This document shows positions 32,267 through 44,185 of a stretch of 64,000 nt of DNA, piece by piece. The translations under genes and the position numbers were made by a program. The DNA is from Leptasterias polaris (Eukaryota; Echinodermata; Asteroidea; Forcipulatida; Asteriidae). The stretch's first letter is position 1, and every line of letters begins with the position of its first letter. The notes under the pieces are model-generated. The model was not told where the DNA came from. It made no database searches and saw only the letters and a list, made by a program, of their open reading frames with translations. The stretch spans positions 3,677,501 through 3,741,500 of the forward strand of contig JAZGTN010000029.1 in NCBI GenBank assembly GCA_037783415.1. Reading direction: 5' to 3'.

Positions 32267-33016
32267 GAGTTACAGTACATGTATCGATAAATAACAAATA
32301 AAGGGGAATATATCAAATCTGCTACAAAGTCTATAATTATAGACAGTCACTTTTACGTTAACTGTTAACGCCTTCTGCTGGCAGTGACGCCCAGCAGTTT
32401 GTCCAGATAACAGTTAGAAAAAACTTTTTGGCGAGACCAAAAATGAACATTATAGTTCCTCCGCTTTTGTTATAAAACGCACCACGCAATGCAATGCAAA
32501 AATAGCAGAATCTTGAGCATGTATCAATACAAATACAAAATTACAAAGCTCAGGAATGACACAATATTATTTTACTTCATCCTATTTGGGATGCCGACAA
32601 ATTCAACAGGAGCCGAGAATGCCGACAAAATGTAAAACTTTTCACAATGTCAACCAATGTTGACAGGAACAATTTGACACAAAAATGGCACCAAAATGTT
32701 AATGAATTGAAATGAGCATTTCCGACCAACACCGATAATTTCGACGAGCTCGAAAATGTTTTGGGCAACAATGTCAAAAATGTCACCAAAGTGTTGATGA
32801 ATTGAAATTACCACTTCCGACCAACGCCGATAATTTCGACAAGCTTAGAAATGTTTTTTTTTATTTTATTTTTTTTATTTAAATACTAACTGTAAATACC
32901 AATTGAAAATTTTCACAAATAATGTGTTCTTTTTAACTGGAAAAATGGTGACAAGTTTTTGCAAAATAATACCTCAAGGTTGACTAGACGTATGGGTGGC
33001 TTGCACGCAAACTATA

Positions 33017-33037
33017 GGAGTTTATCCTCGTCGCCAA
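33017..33037 (-). promoter_or_regulatory. Candidate primer-binding site
   Basis: Directly inside the 5' LTR the minus strand reads TTGGCGACGAGGATAAAC. It carries the TGG expected opposite a tRNA CCA end, one base in. The tRNA is not identified. A copy lies beside the middle LTR at 27594-27614. Confidence 0.6.
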
Positions 33038-33260
33038 TGTTGTATTCTGCGTACAACTGGTACAAGGGGGTGAGTCGAGAGTCTCGTGCACGGAGAGAAG
33101 AACAGGACTGGCAGGTCAAGTAAGTTTCGGTGCAGGATTCAGACTGCCGGCCTCGTGGCCAGCCCGCTAAAGCTGGCCACTCATGCCGTCAAGCCTCGCT
33201 GATTTATTACATAATACATGTGTACAAATACAATAACATTCACAGGCCGTAATCACCACA
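33038..33260 (-). repeat. LTR, right copy (5' LTR of unit 2)
   Basis: A 223-bp LTR followed by the target duplication ATAG at 33261-33264. Confidence 0.95.
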
Positions 33261-33570
33261 ATAGAGAGCGCTTCGAGAAACAGAAACAAGTTACCAGCCA
33301 TCGTGTCATGTAATTCTAGTTGTTGCCTTAATTGGTGTGTCGCTAAATGTGTTGCTCAGCTATAATGTTAAAGGGACCAGTTGCCTTCAAATTGGGCGCT
33401 TTGGGCTATCAAAGCGCTTGTTTTGTAATGATGATTATGTGACCGGTATGAGAAAATACCCACCCCCCTCTAAATTTATATTCTTTAATTCATTGCGATT
33501 TGCGTTTAATTACAAAGACATTTTATGTGTAAACTCAATAATGATTCACACATATATCCCTCAAAATTGT

Positions 33571-33678
33571 ATGGTTTTCCTTTTACTTTGTGAACGGTCC
33601 GACATTTTGTGGAGTCAATAATGTGATTCTGCAAAATGGTTGAATGTGTTAGTTCACAAAGTAAAAGGAAAACCACAC
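33571..33678. repeat. Small foldback, 26-bp arms
   Basis: GGTTTTCCTTTTACTTTGTG near 33573-33592 pairs with CACAAAGTAAAAGGAAAACC near 33656-33675. The loop is about 55 bp. Confidence 0.85.
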
Positions 33679-33679
33679 G

Positions 33680-34855
33680 ATTTCTAGCTTATAGTAGATC
33701 ATCATGTTCTACTTTCTAAACATCTTTCAAACCATATTCATTTCATAAACACGCCTTTTATAACCTAAGCTGCCCGACATCTTTTTGCAAAGAGAAAATC
33801 TGGATCGCTAGGTGGCAGTAGAAATACCATTTGTTTACTTGGTTTAGTCTGTAGCCTTCTTGCATCACCAAAAGTCTCCAATCTCGCCTTTAAATTTTGA
33901 CAACGGAAGTTTGTAATAATAAAAACAACATCAACCAAACATAAACAAAATGGCGGCACTGACATGTACGTCTCTTCAAAACCATCCTCATTATTATTTG
34001 TTCTCACTGGTTATTATTACCCCCTCTCCATTCGACTGGTCAGAGGCAATATGGATTTTACTCGGCTATTGTTGAAACCGCGGATTCAATTCAGGCTCTG
34101 GCTTGGGCTCCGTCACTTATTCTAAAAAACATACACTTTCGGTACGGGACCACAAACATGCGAACAGTGACCAAGCCGTAGCCGAAGCCTAAGACGTCGT
34201 TTCGAAAATACCCTCTGTGTATAATTTGGTTCCGCTCGTTTTCCACAGGGCTTAATTATTGCATGACATTTTACGTTAAAATTTGCACATGGGACGTTTG
34301 GGTGGGGGGGGGGGGGGGGGGCTGTGGATAATCAAAATCATGACACGTCTCTGTTTGTCGTAGTAATACAAACCTTCGATCAACTCGAGGTGACTAACAG
34401 CAACCACCAAAGAGACTCATTGGACCGTGCCAGCCTTGCAAGAGTTTAAACATTCAATGCGGAACCTTGGATTCCCAGTTGCGTGATGAAAACAGCAAAA
34501 TCGCTCACAAAGGCCTGAACTGAAGGCGCGCGAGACTTGCAAAGTCAATCATGAAATGAAAGTTCAACAAACTTTTTAGTTGTACCTTCTGCTAATGAGT
34601 TACAACGACCATCCATTCATAAATCAGCATCCTTTGCTGACGTATTGGGTCGAGACTAAGGAGCAACAGACAGTGAAGAGGAAGAATGAATATTTTGGGC
34701 AAGTGCAACAGACTGCTTGCGGTGGTTATCAGTACAGTATTGGCCTATGCATATAAAGTAGAATGAACAGCTGTTGTCCATAAGTGGATAGTTTGCCTTG
34801 TGTGGCTTTCGGTCGTGCTTACAGTTAGGCCTAGTATCGAGTTGACAGCTGGCAA
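33680..34855. other. No gene recognised
   Basis: It contains a G18 run (34304-34321) and a Gly/Ser-codon-like GGCTCTGGCTTGGGCTCC patch near 34095. No convincing exon is visible. Confidence 0.5.
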
Positions 34856-34869
34856 TTTTGGGGAAATTG

Positions 34870-35670
34870 GTCACAATTGAACCGTTGGTTACGAGAGGGC
34901 AGTTTGTCGTGAGTGGACAGTCGGCCAGTCTAGAGCGGACAGTTAGTTATTTGTGGAAAGTTGGTCAGAGCGGACAGTTTGCCAGAAAGTTTTTGCCAGA
35001 TAGGAGAGGTCATGAGTGGAGAGTTGGTTATAAGTTTAGAGTTGATCATGTCTGGACAGTTGGTTATATGTAGACAGTTGGTGAGTGGACTGTCGGCCAG
35101 TCTAGAGCGAACAGTTTTTGTCATTTGTGGAAAGTTGGTCAGAGTGAAAGTTGGTCAGATCGGACAGTTTGCCAGGAAGTTTTTGCCAGAGAGGAGAGGT
35201 CATGAGTGGGGAGTTGATTATAAGTTTAGAGTTGATCATGTCTGGACAGTTGGTTATATTAGGTAGACAGTTGGTGAGTGGACTGTCGGCCAGTCTAGAG
35301 CGAACAGTTTTTGTCATTTGTCACGGAAAGTTGGTCAGAGTGAAAGTTGGTCAGAGCGGACAGTTTGCCAGGAAGTTTTTGCCAGAGAGGGGAGAGGTCA
35401 TGAGTGGAGAGTTGATGGTGATTGGACAGTTTGCCAGAGTACACAGTTTGTCACGTTTGCGCTGTTTGCTAGAGTGGACAGTTGGTCGTGAGTCGAAAGT
35501 TGGTCATGATTGGCCAGAATAAACAGTTTGCCACGTGTGCGCTGTTTACTAGAGTGGACATTATTGGTAAGCGTTTGCGCTGTTTGCTAGAGTGGAAAGA
35601 TTGCATTTATGTGGGAAGGATCACTAGAGTTGACAGTTGGTTGTGAGTGGACAGTTGATTATGATTGTCC
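34870..35670. repeat. Minisatellite with 170-190-bp higher-order unit
   Basis: The short motif GTGGACAGTTGGTCATGAG and variants are organised in larger units that restart at CGGCCAGTCTAGAGCG (near 34921, 35094 and 35288). The tail beyond 35400 is less regular. Related motifs reappear at 37885-38095. Open frames here come from the repeats. Confidence 0.85.
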
Positions 35671-36002
35671 TCTTAAAGACGTACTTAAATGAGAACAAAG
35701 AAGAAGTAATATTAGCTGAAATTCATTTATTAAGTGCTCAATATGAATACACCACTATAGTTTGCATCCCATAAAATGTTTAGTCAAAAAAAAAAAAAAA
35801 TAATAATAATAATTGACCACAACTCAACGTTGCTTTTCGTTGAGTTTCGCGAAAAGCCCCGTGACGTCATCCTTCTCGGATAAATCGCGTGACGTCATGT
35901 GTAGGGGTGGTGTTTTAAACCACTGCGCTGTATTTACACATTGCAATGGAACGGCACTGTTCTTATAGGCAAAGTCGGAAAGAAAAGCCTCTAAAATGCT
36001 AG

Positions 36003-36276
36003 CTATACAGCAATCCTTCACCGATCTTGAACTCTTGGTGGCAGCAGATATGCCTCCATTACTGCGGTGTACCTGGGTGGTACTGCGCTGCCTAGCGACT
36101 GGTATAAGGTTTGGGCTACACGGCGATCATTTGATCAGTCGCGGGTTATTGGACTTTTACTTTGCAAATCGCTTAAACCCGTCACTAGGCAGCGCAGTAC
36201 CACCCAGGTACCACCGCAATAATGGCGGTATCTGCTGCCACCAAGAGTTCAAGATCAGTGAAGGATTGCTGTATAG
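36003..36276. repeat. Foldback MITE, 92-bp arms, 89-bp loop
   Basis: Arms 36003-36095 and 36185-36276 are near-perfect reverse complements (outer ends CTATACAGCAATCCTTCAC and GTGAAGGATTGCTGTATAG; inner end CGCTGCCTAG). TAG flanks both sides. Confidence 0.9.
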
Positions 36277-36279
36277 TAG

Positions 36280-37580
36280 CGGGTCTCAAGAGGGATTTAT
36301 TATACGAAAAAGAGGTATACTCTTCAAGCACTGCTGGTAATGTTGATGGCAAGTGAGAGCAAAGCCCTCCCGAGGAGAGAAGGGAATTGAAGGGGGATGA
36401 GTGATGACGACGTGGGGAGTTCGTCTCACAGAACCCCTAGCTTGAGCCACTTGCATATGGAAGCGGTAGCACCTGAACATGAGAAAACGAAGCTGATGGC
36501 AACGAGAGCGAAACCGAGATCGACTGGCTAATGAATAATGCAGTTCCCATCTCTTCAGTTATTGAGTTACTAAGCAAATGGAATCGTTTCATGATTGCTT
36601 GATAGTGTTCCTTGGTACATGCTTAGGCATTCTGTTACACGCTGACACACTGCCTGCAGAGGATTAGTGGATTTGTATTTAGTAAGTTTTCGTGAGTTAG
36701 TGATGTAGATTCATGCATTACGGAGGCCTGTTTCAACTCACAAGCCTTGTCTGCTGATTTTTTTTTTTTGGGGGGGGGAGTCTAGCTCCCATTCTTAACG
36801 TCAAGTACAAGTACTTTCCCATTTTCTTTGCATCTGATACTGAAATACTTGCAGGACACACAGTATATGATATAAAGTGTACGCATTCATAACACATGAC
36901 CCTTATAAATAGTTACGCATATCAGTGGAGAAAATATTAATCATTGATAACATAAATTACATAAACTATTGATTGATGTTGATAAGAAACACACTTGTCA
37001 AGAAGGACTTGCTTCAAATAATAGGCTTGGCTTCAAGTATTACTCTACAAAAATAAAAAATATAAAATAAAAAGGGGTGGGTTCTTTAGTGAATTCAGTT
37101 GATTTTTACTGGGTAGACAGCTGAGTTTTGCCTGTCCTGAAATAGGATAGGCAAAATGACAAATTGTCACCCAAATTTGTGCAACTGCAGCTGGTCTGGG
37201 ACAAATCATTTCTACAGTCATCTGGAAATAATGTGCTGCAAATCATTAATTTTTTGTCAGCTCAAAATTGGGTCGAGTGTTTGTCAACGATCAAAACGAC
37301 CCCATGCCCTGCACCCAAAATCAGGGAAAAGGTGCCTCCGCGGATTCTGATTTTATCCCCAAACATCCACCAACGGCACGGAATAATGGCACCTAAGAAA
37401 CTTTGTAAAAACAATTCAATTAACAAACTCTATTCGAAAACTATCGAATCCCCATTCATAAACAACATTGTCCTATCAAGCGAAGGTAACTCCTACACAT
37501 GACGTCACTATATGCGCTGGTAACCGCTGACAACGTTGCTTTGTGTTGATTTTGTGTCGGGAACCATTGAAGATTGAAAA
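36280..37580. other. No gene recognised
   Basis: A T12-G9 run lies at 36758-36778. The open frame at 37164-37502 has no family I recognise. Confidence 0.5.
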
Positions 37581-37589
37581 TATTTAATG

Positions 37590-37880
37590 TTCACAGATTT
37601 GCACATAACTGACATGGTATAAAGATGGTCATGGTGAAAAACTTCCCCTGAAATAGTTTTGCTTGAATTTTAGGAAATGAGTAAAACAGTAGTTTTTATC
37701 ACGCAGGATAAAATTGATGTTTGAAAAAAGTTAAAACATATAATGGGGTTTTTCACTGTTTTCTCATGACTCTGAAAACCGATTGAGCTTAAACTTTCAC
37801 AGGTTTGTTATTTCATGTTTATGTTGGGTCACATCAAGTGTGGATACATGTCTTTGGAAATTACCAATGTTGTACACACC
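37590..37880. repeat. Dispersed repeat family D, copy 2
   Basis: Shares ordered blocks with 18541-18800 (TGTTCACAGATTT, GATGGTCATGGTG, ACCGATTGAGC, AACTTTCACAGGT). It ends near ACACACCCTTTAA. Confidence 0.6.
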
Positions 37881-37884
37881 CTTT

Positions 37885-38095
37885 AAGGTCATGAGTGGAC
37901 AGTTGATCAAAGCGGGCAGTTGTCATGAGTGGGTACTTGGCCGTGAGTGGACAGTTAGTCATGGATGGGCAGCTGGCCATAGTGAACAGTTTGCCGTGTG
38001 TGGGCAGTTTGCCAGAGTGTACAGTTGGTCATGAGTAGACAATTGGTCGTTAGTGGACAGTTGGTCGTAAGTGGACATTTGATCGCGAGTGGTTT
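37885..38095. repeat. Minisatellite related to 34.9-35.7 kb
   Basis: About a dozen degenerate 16-18-bp units such as GTGAGTGGACAGTTAGTCAT. Confidence 0.8.
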
Positions 38096-38580
38096 GTTGC
38101 CCAAATTAGGGCAATTGGCTAGAATCTTGCACAAAGTGTGAACATCAGGAAAAGATACAATTCCGACAAACTGTGGTAATTGTTGCCATAGTTATTGTTG
38201 CCATAGTTGGTTTATATAGGCCTGTACGCAACCACTTTATTCACCAATCAGTAACCGGCAATTGGTCCGGATATGTATTTCCCTGTACAGATCTGATACA
38301 ATCCACCTGTTTAAAATCAAATTACGTGTATTTTTGACTTCAATTGGACATACATTTTCTTTCTGTTGTTGCACTTGATACCGATCGTAAGTATTGTAAA
38401 CGCAATACATTTGTACACAATAATTATGGTACTGAACATAAGCAATGTCTTCCAGAAATTTGGAGGCCCCAAAACACCAAGGAAGTTAGATAAATTACAA
38501 AGTTATGATATGACCCCTGTGAACTTCCTGTTTGTCTATAGGGAACCAATTAGGGTGATCAGAAATGATACGTTTGGTGT

Positions 38581-38690
38581 GTTGTGGCTTAGCGGTTAAG
38601 AGCACCGATCTCAAGCTCCTGTGTTTCTGATCAGCAGGGTGCGGGTTAAAGTCATGGTGGCACTTTTGTTCTGAAGCAAACTTATTATCA
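38581..38690 (+). repeat. tRNA-Leu-like SINE, diverged fragment
   Basis: GTGGCTTAGCGGTTAAGAGC and GCGGGTTAAAGTC are diverged A and B boxes of the SINE family seen at 42.9 and 43.6 kb. Confidence 0.5.
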
Positions 38691-39870
38691 CGGATGAGTA
38701 GAGGATTAACCCTGGTGATTCTTGTTCACATAGCAAGCACCCGTGTTAACAAGTTTTCCCCAGGCTTGCGAGCTACAGTGATTACGTTTACTTATGAGGC
38801 ATATCCTTTGTTTCATTACCAGAAATTTGGGAAACTAATAACACTAGAGAATGTCAATATAATCCACATAATTTAGCAGGGTTACATAGCAAGGAACCCA
38901 TGTTTTATCAAGGACTGCCCAACATCTGTCTACTCCATCTCTCTTTACTGTGACCAGACGGACGTGGAGGGCGTCTACCGTACATGACGCGCTTCCCCCC
39001 TTTGACGTCATGTAGACCATGCCATGAACTAGATGAAACACCGTCGGGAATGCAATAGTTCCCATGTGCTGCGTCTTTGTCTAAGCAAAATGATCCATGA
39101 ACACAAACCCAAGGTGTGTGCAGTAAAATAATCTCAGCTAGCACGGAACAACTCTCTCGTCAATATTTTGAATATGGTACCATATAGGGGTCTCCGCCCT
39201 TGATGCAAGGCTCTGTTGCTATGTACCGGTTTTGTTTTTGTTGTCCAGGCCTGGGCTTGACGTCTTTGGGAAGTTCAACCGTCTTGCGTCTAATATGAGA
39301 CTAGACACAGCCTCATTCTGTCTGAATTGAGCGCCCTCGTCAGCTCAGTAATTGTATCTAACTGAGACTTAGTGGTGACTAGCCATTCTGTTAGGGCGTA
39401 CAATCGACTTCCGGGAAGAGAATACAAAGGATCCCCGAAACAGCATACAGCTTCGGTATCTCTAAAGTTCAAGCTTGGGATTCTTCATAATCAAATACCC
39501 CGGGCCTAATTTCATAGAGCTGCTTAGGCATACGCAATTGCTAAGCACAACAAGATCATAGTTACAAGGTTTCCAGATGAAATACCATTTTAAATCTGAC
39601 ACAATTTAAAACATTGTCTAAGACCTCGACATGTTGTGAAGTTCATTTTGTGACATCATTCACAAGCTCAAACAGCGCCCCCAATGAGGTCAAAGGACCT
39701 TCAAGCTTGAAGATGTGACGTCATACTTAAAGGCTCGTTATAAAGACAGGGTACTATAAGTAGCTGAGGGCTGTGCATAAGATGTACTGTTGCAAACTGC
39801 TTACAAACCAAGATAAACATGTGATATAAATGCACAAACCAAAACCTCCGAATCCCCACAAACAATGTCT
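38691..39870. other. No gene recognised; end of MITE family A at 39503
   Basis: GGGCCTAATTTCATAGAGCT at 39503 marks a partial family A copy. The rest is anonymous. Confidence 0.5.
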
Positions 39871-39877
39871 ATGGCCT

Positions 39878-39945
39878 GACGTTTCGACCCCACCTGAGGC
39901 TTTCTCAAAGGCTGGAATGACAACACAACACTTAAACCATCTCTA
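39878..39945 (-). repeat. Penelope-like element terminal fragment
   Basis: CCTGACGTTTCGACCCCACC followed by GCTTTCTCAAAGGCTGGAAT is the same terminal sequence as at 40470 and 44870. Confidence 0.5.
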
Positions 39946-40469
39946 AGGAGTATGCAACCTGTGTTCCCGAACCTATACCCCTATGACCCGTACACCAAAA
40001 CTTGAGTCCACTGCGCCCGGCCACGTTACGAGCGTAAGTAAATTCCAATAAGGTGCAAAACTGTAATGTTTAAACGGGCGTGGACAGGGCAGGAAATAAA
40101 TACTAAAGGGTCTTATATATGTAGGGACTTCTGGTAGTCTTGCAACACATTTCTGCACTATCCCGAATGCTAATAAGTCTAATTTCTTCCTCCATGGTGT
40201 GACACACTGTTTGTAAAAAATTAAAACCACGCCCGCAGCGTTGACTGACAGCTGCAATACACATAAGTGTGATTTCTACATTGTTCTTTGAGAATTACGT
40301 AAGTGTTTCTGTGATCCTCCTACCGCTCCCGTTCCGCGTGAAAGTGAAAGTGAGGGTCCTGGAAATTATCAAATCACGAGCTGCACTGATAGAATGAGCG
40401 CACAATTCAATAAGATAAGCTGGGAGAAAAACCTTATAACATTATAAATTCAAAAAATAAGTTAGTGGC

Positions 40470-41060
40470 CTGACGTTTCGACCCTAGCAGAGTCTTTCTT
40501 GAAGGCTGAATGACAAAACAACACACATACAAGCAGACAAGAGTTGCAAGAGTAGTCAAGTGGAAACACATGAATAGAGAGAGTGGAGAGAGAAAAGCAG
40601 AAAGCGTACAGAGAGGGCAGGGGGGAAGCAGGGATTATGAAGACAAGGGGGGGGGGGGGGTTATGAAGGGAATGGGATAGCTTGACCACAAAAAGTTGGA
40701 AACACAAAGGACAAAATGGAAGGTTGGAAGAATGGTAAATAATTAGTTAATACAATGAAGGGCAGACTAAAAAATTGATATCTGTGTGGGAAAAGAAGAA
40801 GGCAAAGACAAAAGGTTATTAGTCATTTCCTTCTTGGATATTCAAACCATGGGGCTGAGTGGTCTTTATGCGCCTTATCCAAAGTTTTTCCCTACTCAGA
40901 CGGACAGTCTCTCTGCAGTTACCTAGTGCCTCAATGCCCTGTAAATTCATGTCAGAAATGGAGTGGTTAGGAAGATTGAAGTGGTGTCCTACAGGAGGTG
41001 TATCCAGCTTTTGGGTGTTGACTGTGGATCTGTGGCCATAGAAACGCCTCTTGAGTGTAG
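40470..41060 (-). pseudogene. Penelope-like retroelement 3' fragment with the end of a GIY-YIG domain
   Basis: The minus-strand frame at 40819-41060 encodes RRFYGHRSTVNTQ, then VGHHFNLPNHSISDM, then REKLWIRRIKTTQPHGLNIQ. These are C-terminal hallmarks of the GIY-YIG endonuclease of Penelope-like elements. The reverse transcriptase and the GIY-YIG start are missing, so the copy is 5'-truncated. The noncoding tail ends in the terminal sequence GCCTGACGTTTCGACCC at about 40470. A G14 run (40647-40660) lies in the tail. Confidence 0.7.
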
Positions 41061-41109
41061 TTCTTGCTATTATAAATTTAATACTGAAAGCATGACTTGG
41101 TGACAAAAC

Positions 41110-42940
41110 TGTACTAAAATACTAACCAAACTTAAAACTTTCAAGAAAAATGCTGGTATCTTTGTCAAAATATATTTGAGTCTAACATGAAATTTTACAA
41201 AATTAACCCCCCCCCCCCCCACCGACACAAGTTTGTAGTTGTAAAGGTTTGTATTAATTTTTTGCTGATAATCAAACACATTGAACGTCAATTTGTCTTT
41301 TCCTACCTCCATGATTTGACGGATTTTGCGATATAAATAATAATTTGATCACAACTATTAGATTAATCTTGGCGATCTAATAATGGATCAACGTTAACCT
41401 AAGCCTATTGCAACGCAATAAACACACAGTTTTTTAAAAGCTTTTGAATGTCGATGACATTCGTACACTTATATTTTTGAATGTTTGTATGACTACTAGG
41501 CCCCCTATACGGACGATTTTAATTGATAATTTTCCCTAAAGAAAATAAATGTGGAATAACCCCACGTACAATCTTGTCGGAGATTTTCCATTGATATCAA
41601 TTCAATACACACAATTATAATGGTGAGTTTATCCCCCCGAGTCGGGGATACTAGGCTGGTTGCAGGGGGGGGGGGGGGGGGGGGGCGGAAGGGGTGTTGC
41701 GCAATCAATTGCGATCGCTGTTTGGGTACACTCCATTTTAAAAATAGGTAATGACCATTAAAAAACAAAAAGAAATCCATGTATACCGTTAAAATTCTCT
41801 CTTTATCAGCACTGAAAACATAACAGTGTATATCGTAAGAGTATTTTCAATTCTTGAGATGCTTAATTTTAAATAAAGTGCGTAAAAATATTATCGAAAA
41901 TTTTCCGTTGGTTTATTGCAGCGGCTAACGTGTATGAATGGGTCCAGGTGGGAATTTCGTTACAAATGGTCTCCCCTAAAATGGCTACAAATATCGACAT
42001 AATGTGAAAAAAATTATCGTTCATCCTCTGATTTTTTTCCATTAACGTAATATTTAGGAATAGATCTTTCATTCCTGAAAGTTTAATCAAAATCCCTCGG
42101 TACATCCTCTACATATTTGACGATTTTTTTGGAGAGAATGGATCCCGCCAATACTTTGTTTGCGTTCAAACGATCTCTGTTGACGGACGGGAACATTTGC
42201 CGCAGGTAATTGTAATTCTGAGGCAACATACACATCTTAAACAGATATGTTATACATGTCGTTTAGGTTAAATATATGTTGTTTATTAAATAGTTAATTT
42301 ACTGAAGCAGTTGGCAAGGCAAAACAAACAATTTACAAATGTTTTCTGGTGTAAAGATTTTGTGAATTTACAACATTTGAAGATAACAATACCCTCTGAT
42401 AAAATGGACTCGTCCAGGCAGTCCAACGGCACGCAGCGGAGAGCAACCGTAAATTCAAATAGTGTGTACTGTGCATACACACACACACACCCTTACAGAT
42501 CCGGTTTGTAGGGTACTGCTATTGTTGTTCTATTATTCCCTTTTCTGAAGAATTCCCTTGTGGGGTCCAATTGTTCCTATTGAAATGACCTTGTGGGGTC
42601 CATTGTTCCATTGTTGTCAGGACCCCACAAGTGCCAATCCGTGCGAACATCCGTTTGTACGTGGGGAGCTTCGACCAGTTCACGTCGCGATGGTCGAATG
42701 AGATTATTTTCAACGTAGGTGGCGCGCTGGTGGCACACGACACACCCCTTTTTCCAATGGTCGCGATGAATTTCTAGGTATCTTTCAAGCCTGAAATCGC
42801 CCGTTGTAGTTGACAGCTGATATGGATTCTAAAGACACCCGCTAGTTAGCAAACCCTTTATATTGACATGACAAACCAGTAATACAGTTGTTGCAATAAT
42901 TAAAATACGGTGTCAACTTCCTATAGATCTAATCCCGAAT
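41110..42940. other. No gene recognised
   Basis: Contains C14 (41207-41220), G21 (41665-41685) and a (CA)7 run near 42478. At 42525-42625 there are repeats of CTTGTGGGGTCC. Confidence 0.5.
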
Positions 42941-42942
42941 TG

Positions 42943-43280
42943 TGTCATGGCCGAGTGGTTAAGAGCATCGGATTCAAGTTCTGGTGGTTTAGTCATCGGG
43001 GTGTGGGTTCGAGTCCCGGTCATGACGCTTGTGTCCTTGAGCAAGACACTTTGCTATAATTGCTTCTCTTCACCCAGGGGTATAAATGGGTACCTGCAAG
43101 GGTAGAGGTTGATATTGTGTTTGAAAAAGCCTTCGGAGCGCCATCACGGCAGCCCGGGCTGTATACTCCCCAGGGAGCTGAGACAGATTAAAGGAATGTT
43201 TATTGGCCCAATGACCAGGGCACTAATGTAAAGCGCGTTGATACGTTATTGTAAAATGCGCTCTATAAGAACTAGTTATT
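42943..43280 (+). repeat. tRNA-Leu-derived SINE, near full length
   Basis: The head GTCATGGCCGAGTGGTTAAG has a CAA-like anticodon region (GATTCAAGTTC) and B box GGGTTCGAGTCCCGG. It closes with CATGAC as a tRNA with a long variable arm would. The body is ...TCCTTGAGCAAGACACTTTG, CTTCTCTTCACCCAG... and the tail is GCGCTCTATAAGAACTAGTT then ATT repeats. It is not a functional tRNA gene, because the arms mispair and the body continues. Confidence 0.8.
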
Positions 43281-43630
43281 ATTAGTATAAGGCCAACATC
43301 AGTGCCGGAGTTTTGGAATCCAGTGTTTGGTTTGGGTGTATACAGACAAATTTACCAAAACCTATATAGTGCATTGTGTTTATCTCAAAATGGCGTCAAA
43401 TACCCCGTGTCCACTCTTAATAATTTATTGATTCAACAATGTACCAGAAAGGTACCCGACTATTTGCCCTTCCAGCTTCGCGTTGATTATTGATTTAAAT
43501 TGGAGAAATACAAGATGAACCCACAATGATACAAAACTATTGTAAATCTTAATACTCACTAATGGGTACACGCTGCAATGTACTGTTAGTAACATACGCC
43601 CTCTAGTTAAAAAAAAAAAAAAAAATGAAC

Positions 43631-43802
43631 GTGTTATAGCCGAGCGGCCTAGTGCACCGGTTTCAAGTTCTGGTGGCCAAGTCAGTAATCTGTGAGTTCG
43701 AATCCCGGCTATGACACATGTGTCCTTGAGAAATACACTTAACTATATAATTGCTTCTCTTCACCCAGGAGTAATGGGTACTTGTGAGGGTATATCATTT
43801 TA
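43631..43802 (+). repeat. tRNA-Leu-derived SINE, truncated copy
   Basis: The head GTGTTATAGCCGAGCGGCCT, B box GAGTTCGAATCCCGGC and part of the body (TGCTTCTCTTCACCCAGGAG) are present. The 3' half is missing. It follows an A-rich run at 43609-43625. Confidence 0.75.
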
Positions 43803-43948
43803 AAAACGAATGGACTCCCACAATGACACTATTGCAAAGTCCATCCACACAAGAACACACAACGTTTAAACGTCTGCAAACACAGTGTAGTACTCAGATC
43901 TTCATTATTCCATAAAGATCATCGTCATCATATCTTCGTACAAAAGTA

Positions 43949-44185
43949 ATGACGAATACGGGTTCAATTTGTACCAAAGAGAGGCATGGTATTTTTTTTC
44001 ATCGTGCATTAGTTTGGTTCAATCACCCCACTTCAAAGAAGGACTGTCTCAAATTCTCCTTCTTACCAAGAACAACTGTTGAATGGAATCTACTGCCTGT
44101 CAACATTAATAGGGAATCTATTTCAATTGAAACCTTTAAGTCCAAAATTAATAATATACAGATTACAGATGTCAACTTTCCTGAG
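43949..44185 (+). pseudogene. LINE ORF2 C-terminal fragment
   Basis: The frame encodes KFSFLPRTTVEWNLLPVNI and ESISIETFKSKINN, the typical end of a non-LTR reverse transcriptase ORF (F-x-PRT-x-x-EWN-x-LP, then FKSKL-like). No RT core lies upstream. The fragment runs into a G25 run at 44185-44209. Confidence 0.7.

Larger units (their letters stand above)
21495..33264 (-). mobile_element. Tandem LTR-retroelement array: LTR-int-LTR-int-LTR, gag-pro-TatD
   Basis: Three 223-bp LTRs (TG...CA) bracket two internal regions that differ at only a few bases plus one 693-bp indel. The whole array is flanked by ATAG (21495-21498 and 33261-33264), a single 4-bp target duplication. Coding is on the minus strand, so the right LTR is the 5' one. 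Next to it the minus strand reads TTGGCGACGAGGATAAAC (33037 down), a plausible primer-binding site. Next to each left LTR it reads ATAGGGAGGAA, a plausible polypurine tract. Each unit has Gag, a frameshift signal, a broken protease and an intact TatD nuclease. No reverse transcriptase, RNase H or integrase is present. The unit is therefore non-autonomous and would need enzymes in trans. Confidence 0.93.

Noticed and set aside
42943..43025. tRNA-Leu (CAA) gene
   Set aside because: The A and B boxes and acceptor-like closure are present, but mispaired arms, a continuing SINE body and sister copies show a SINE head.
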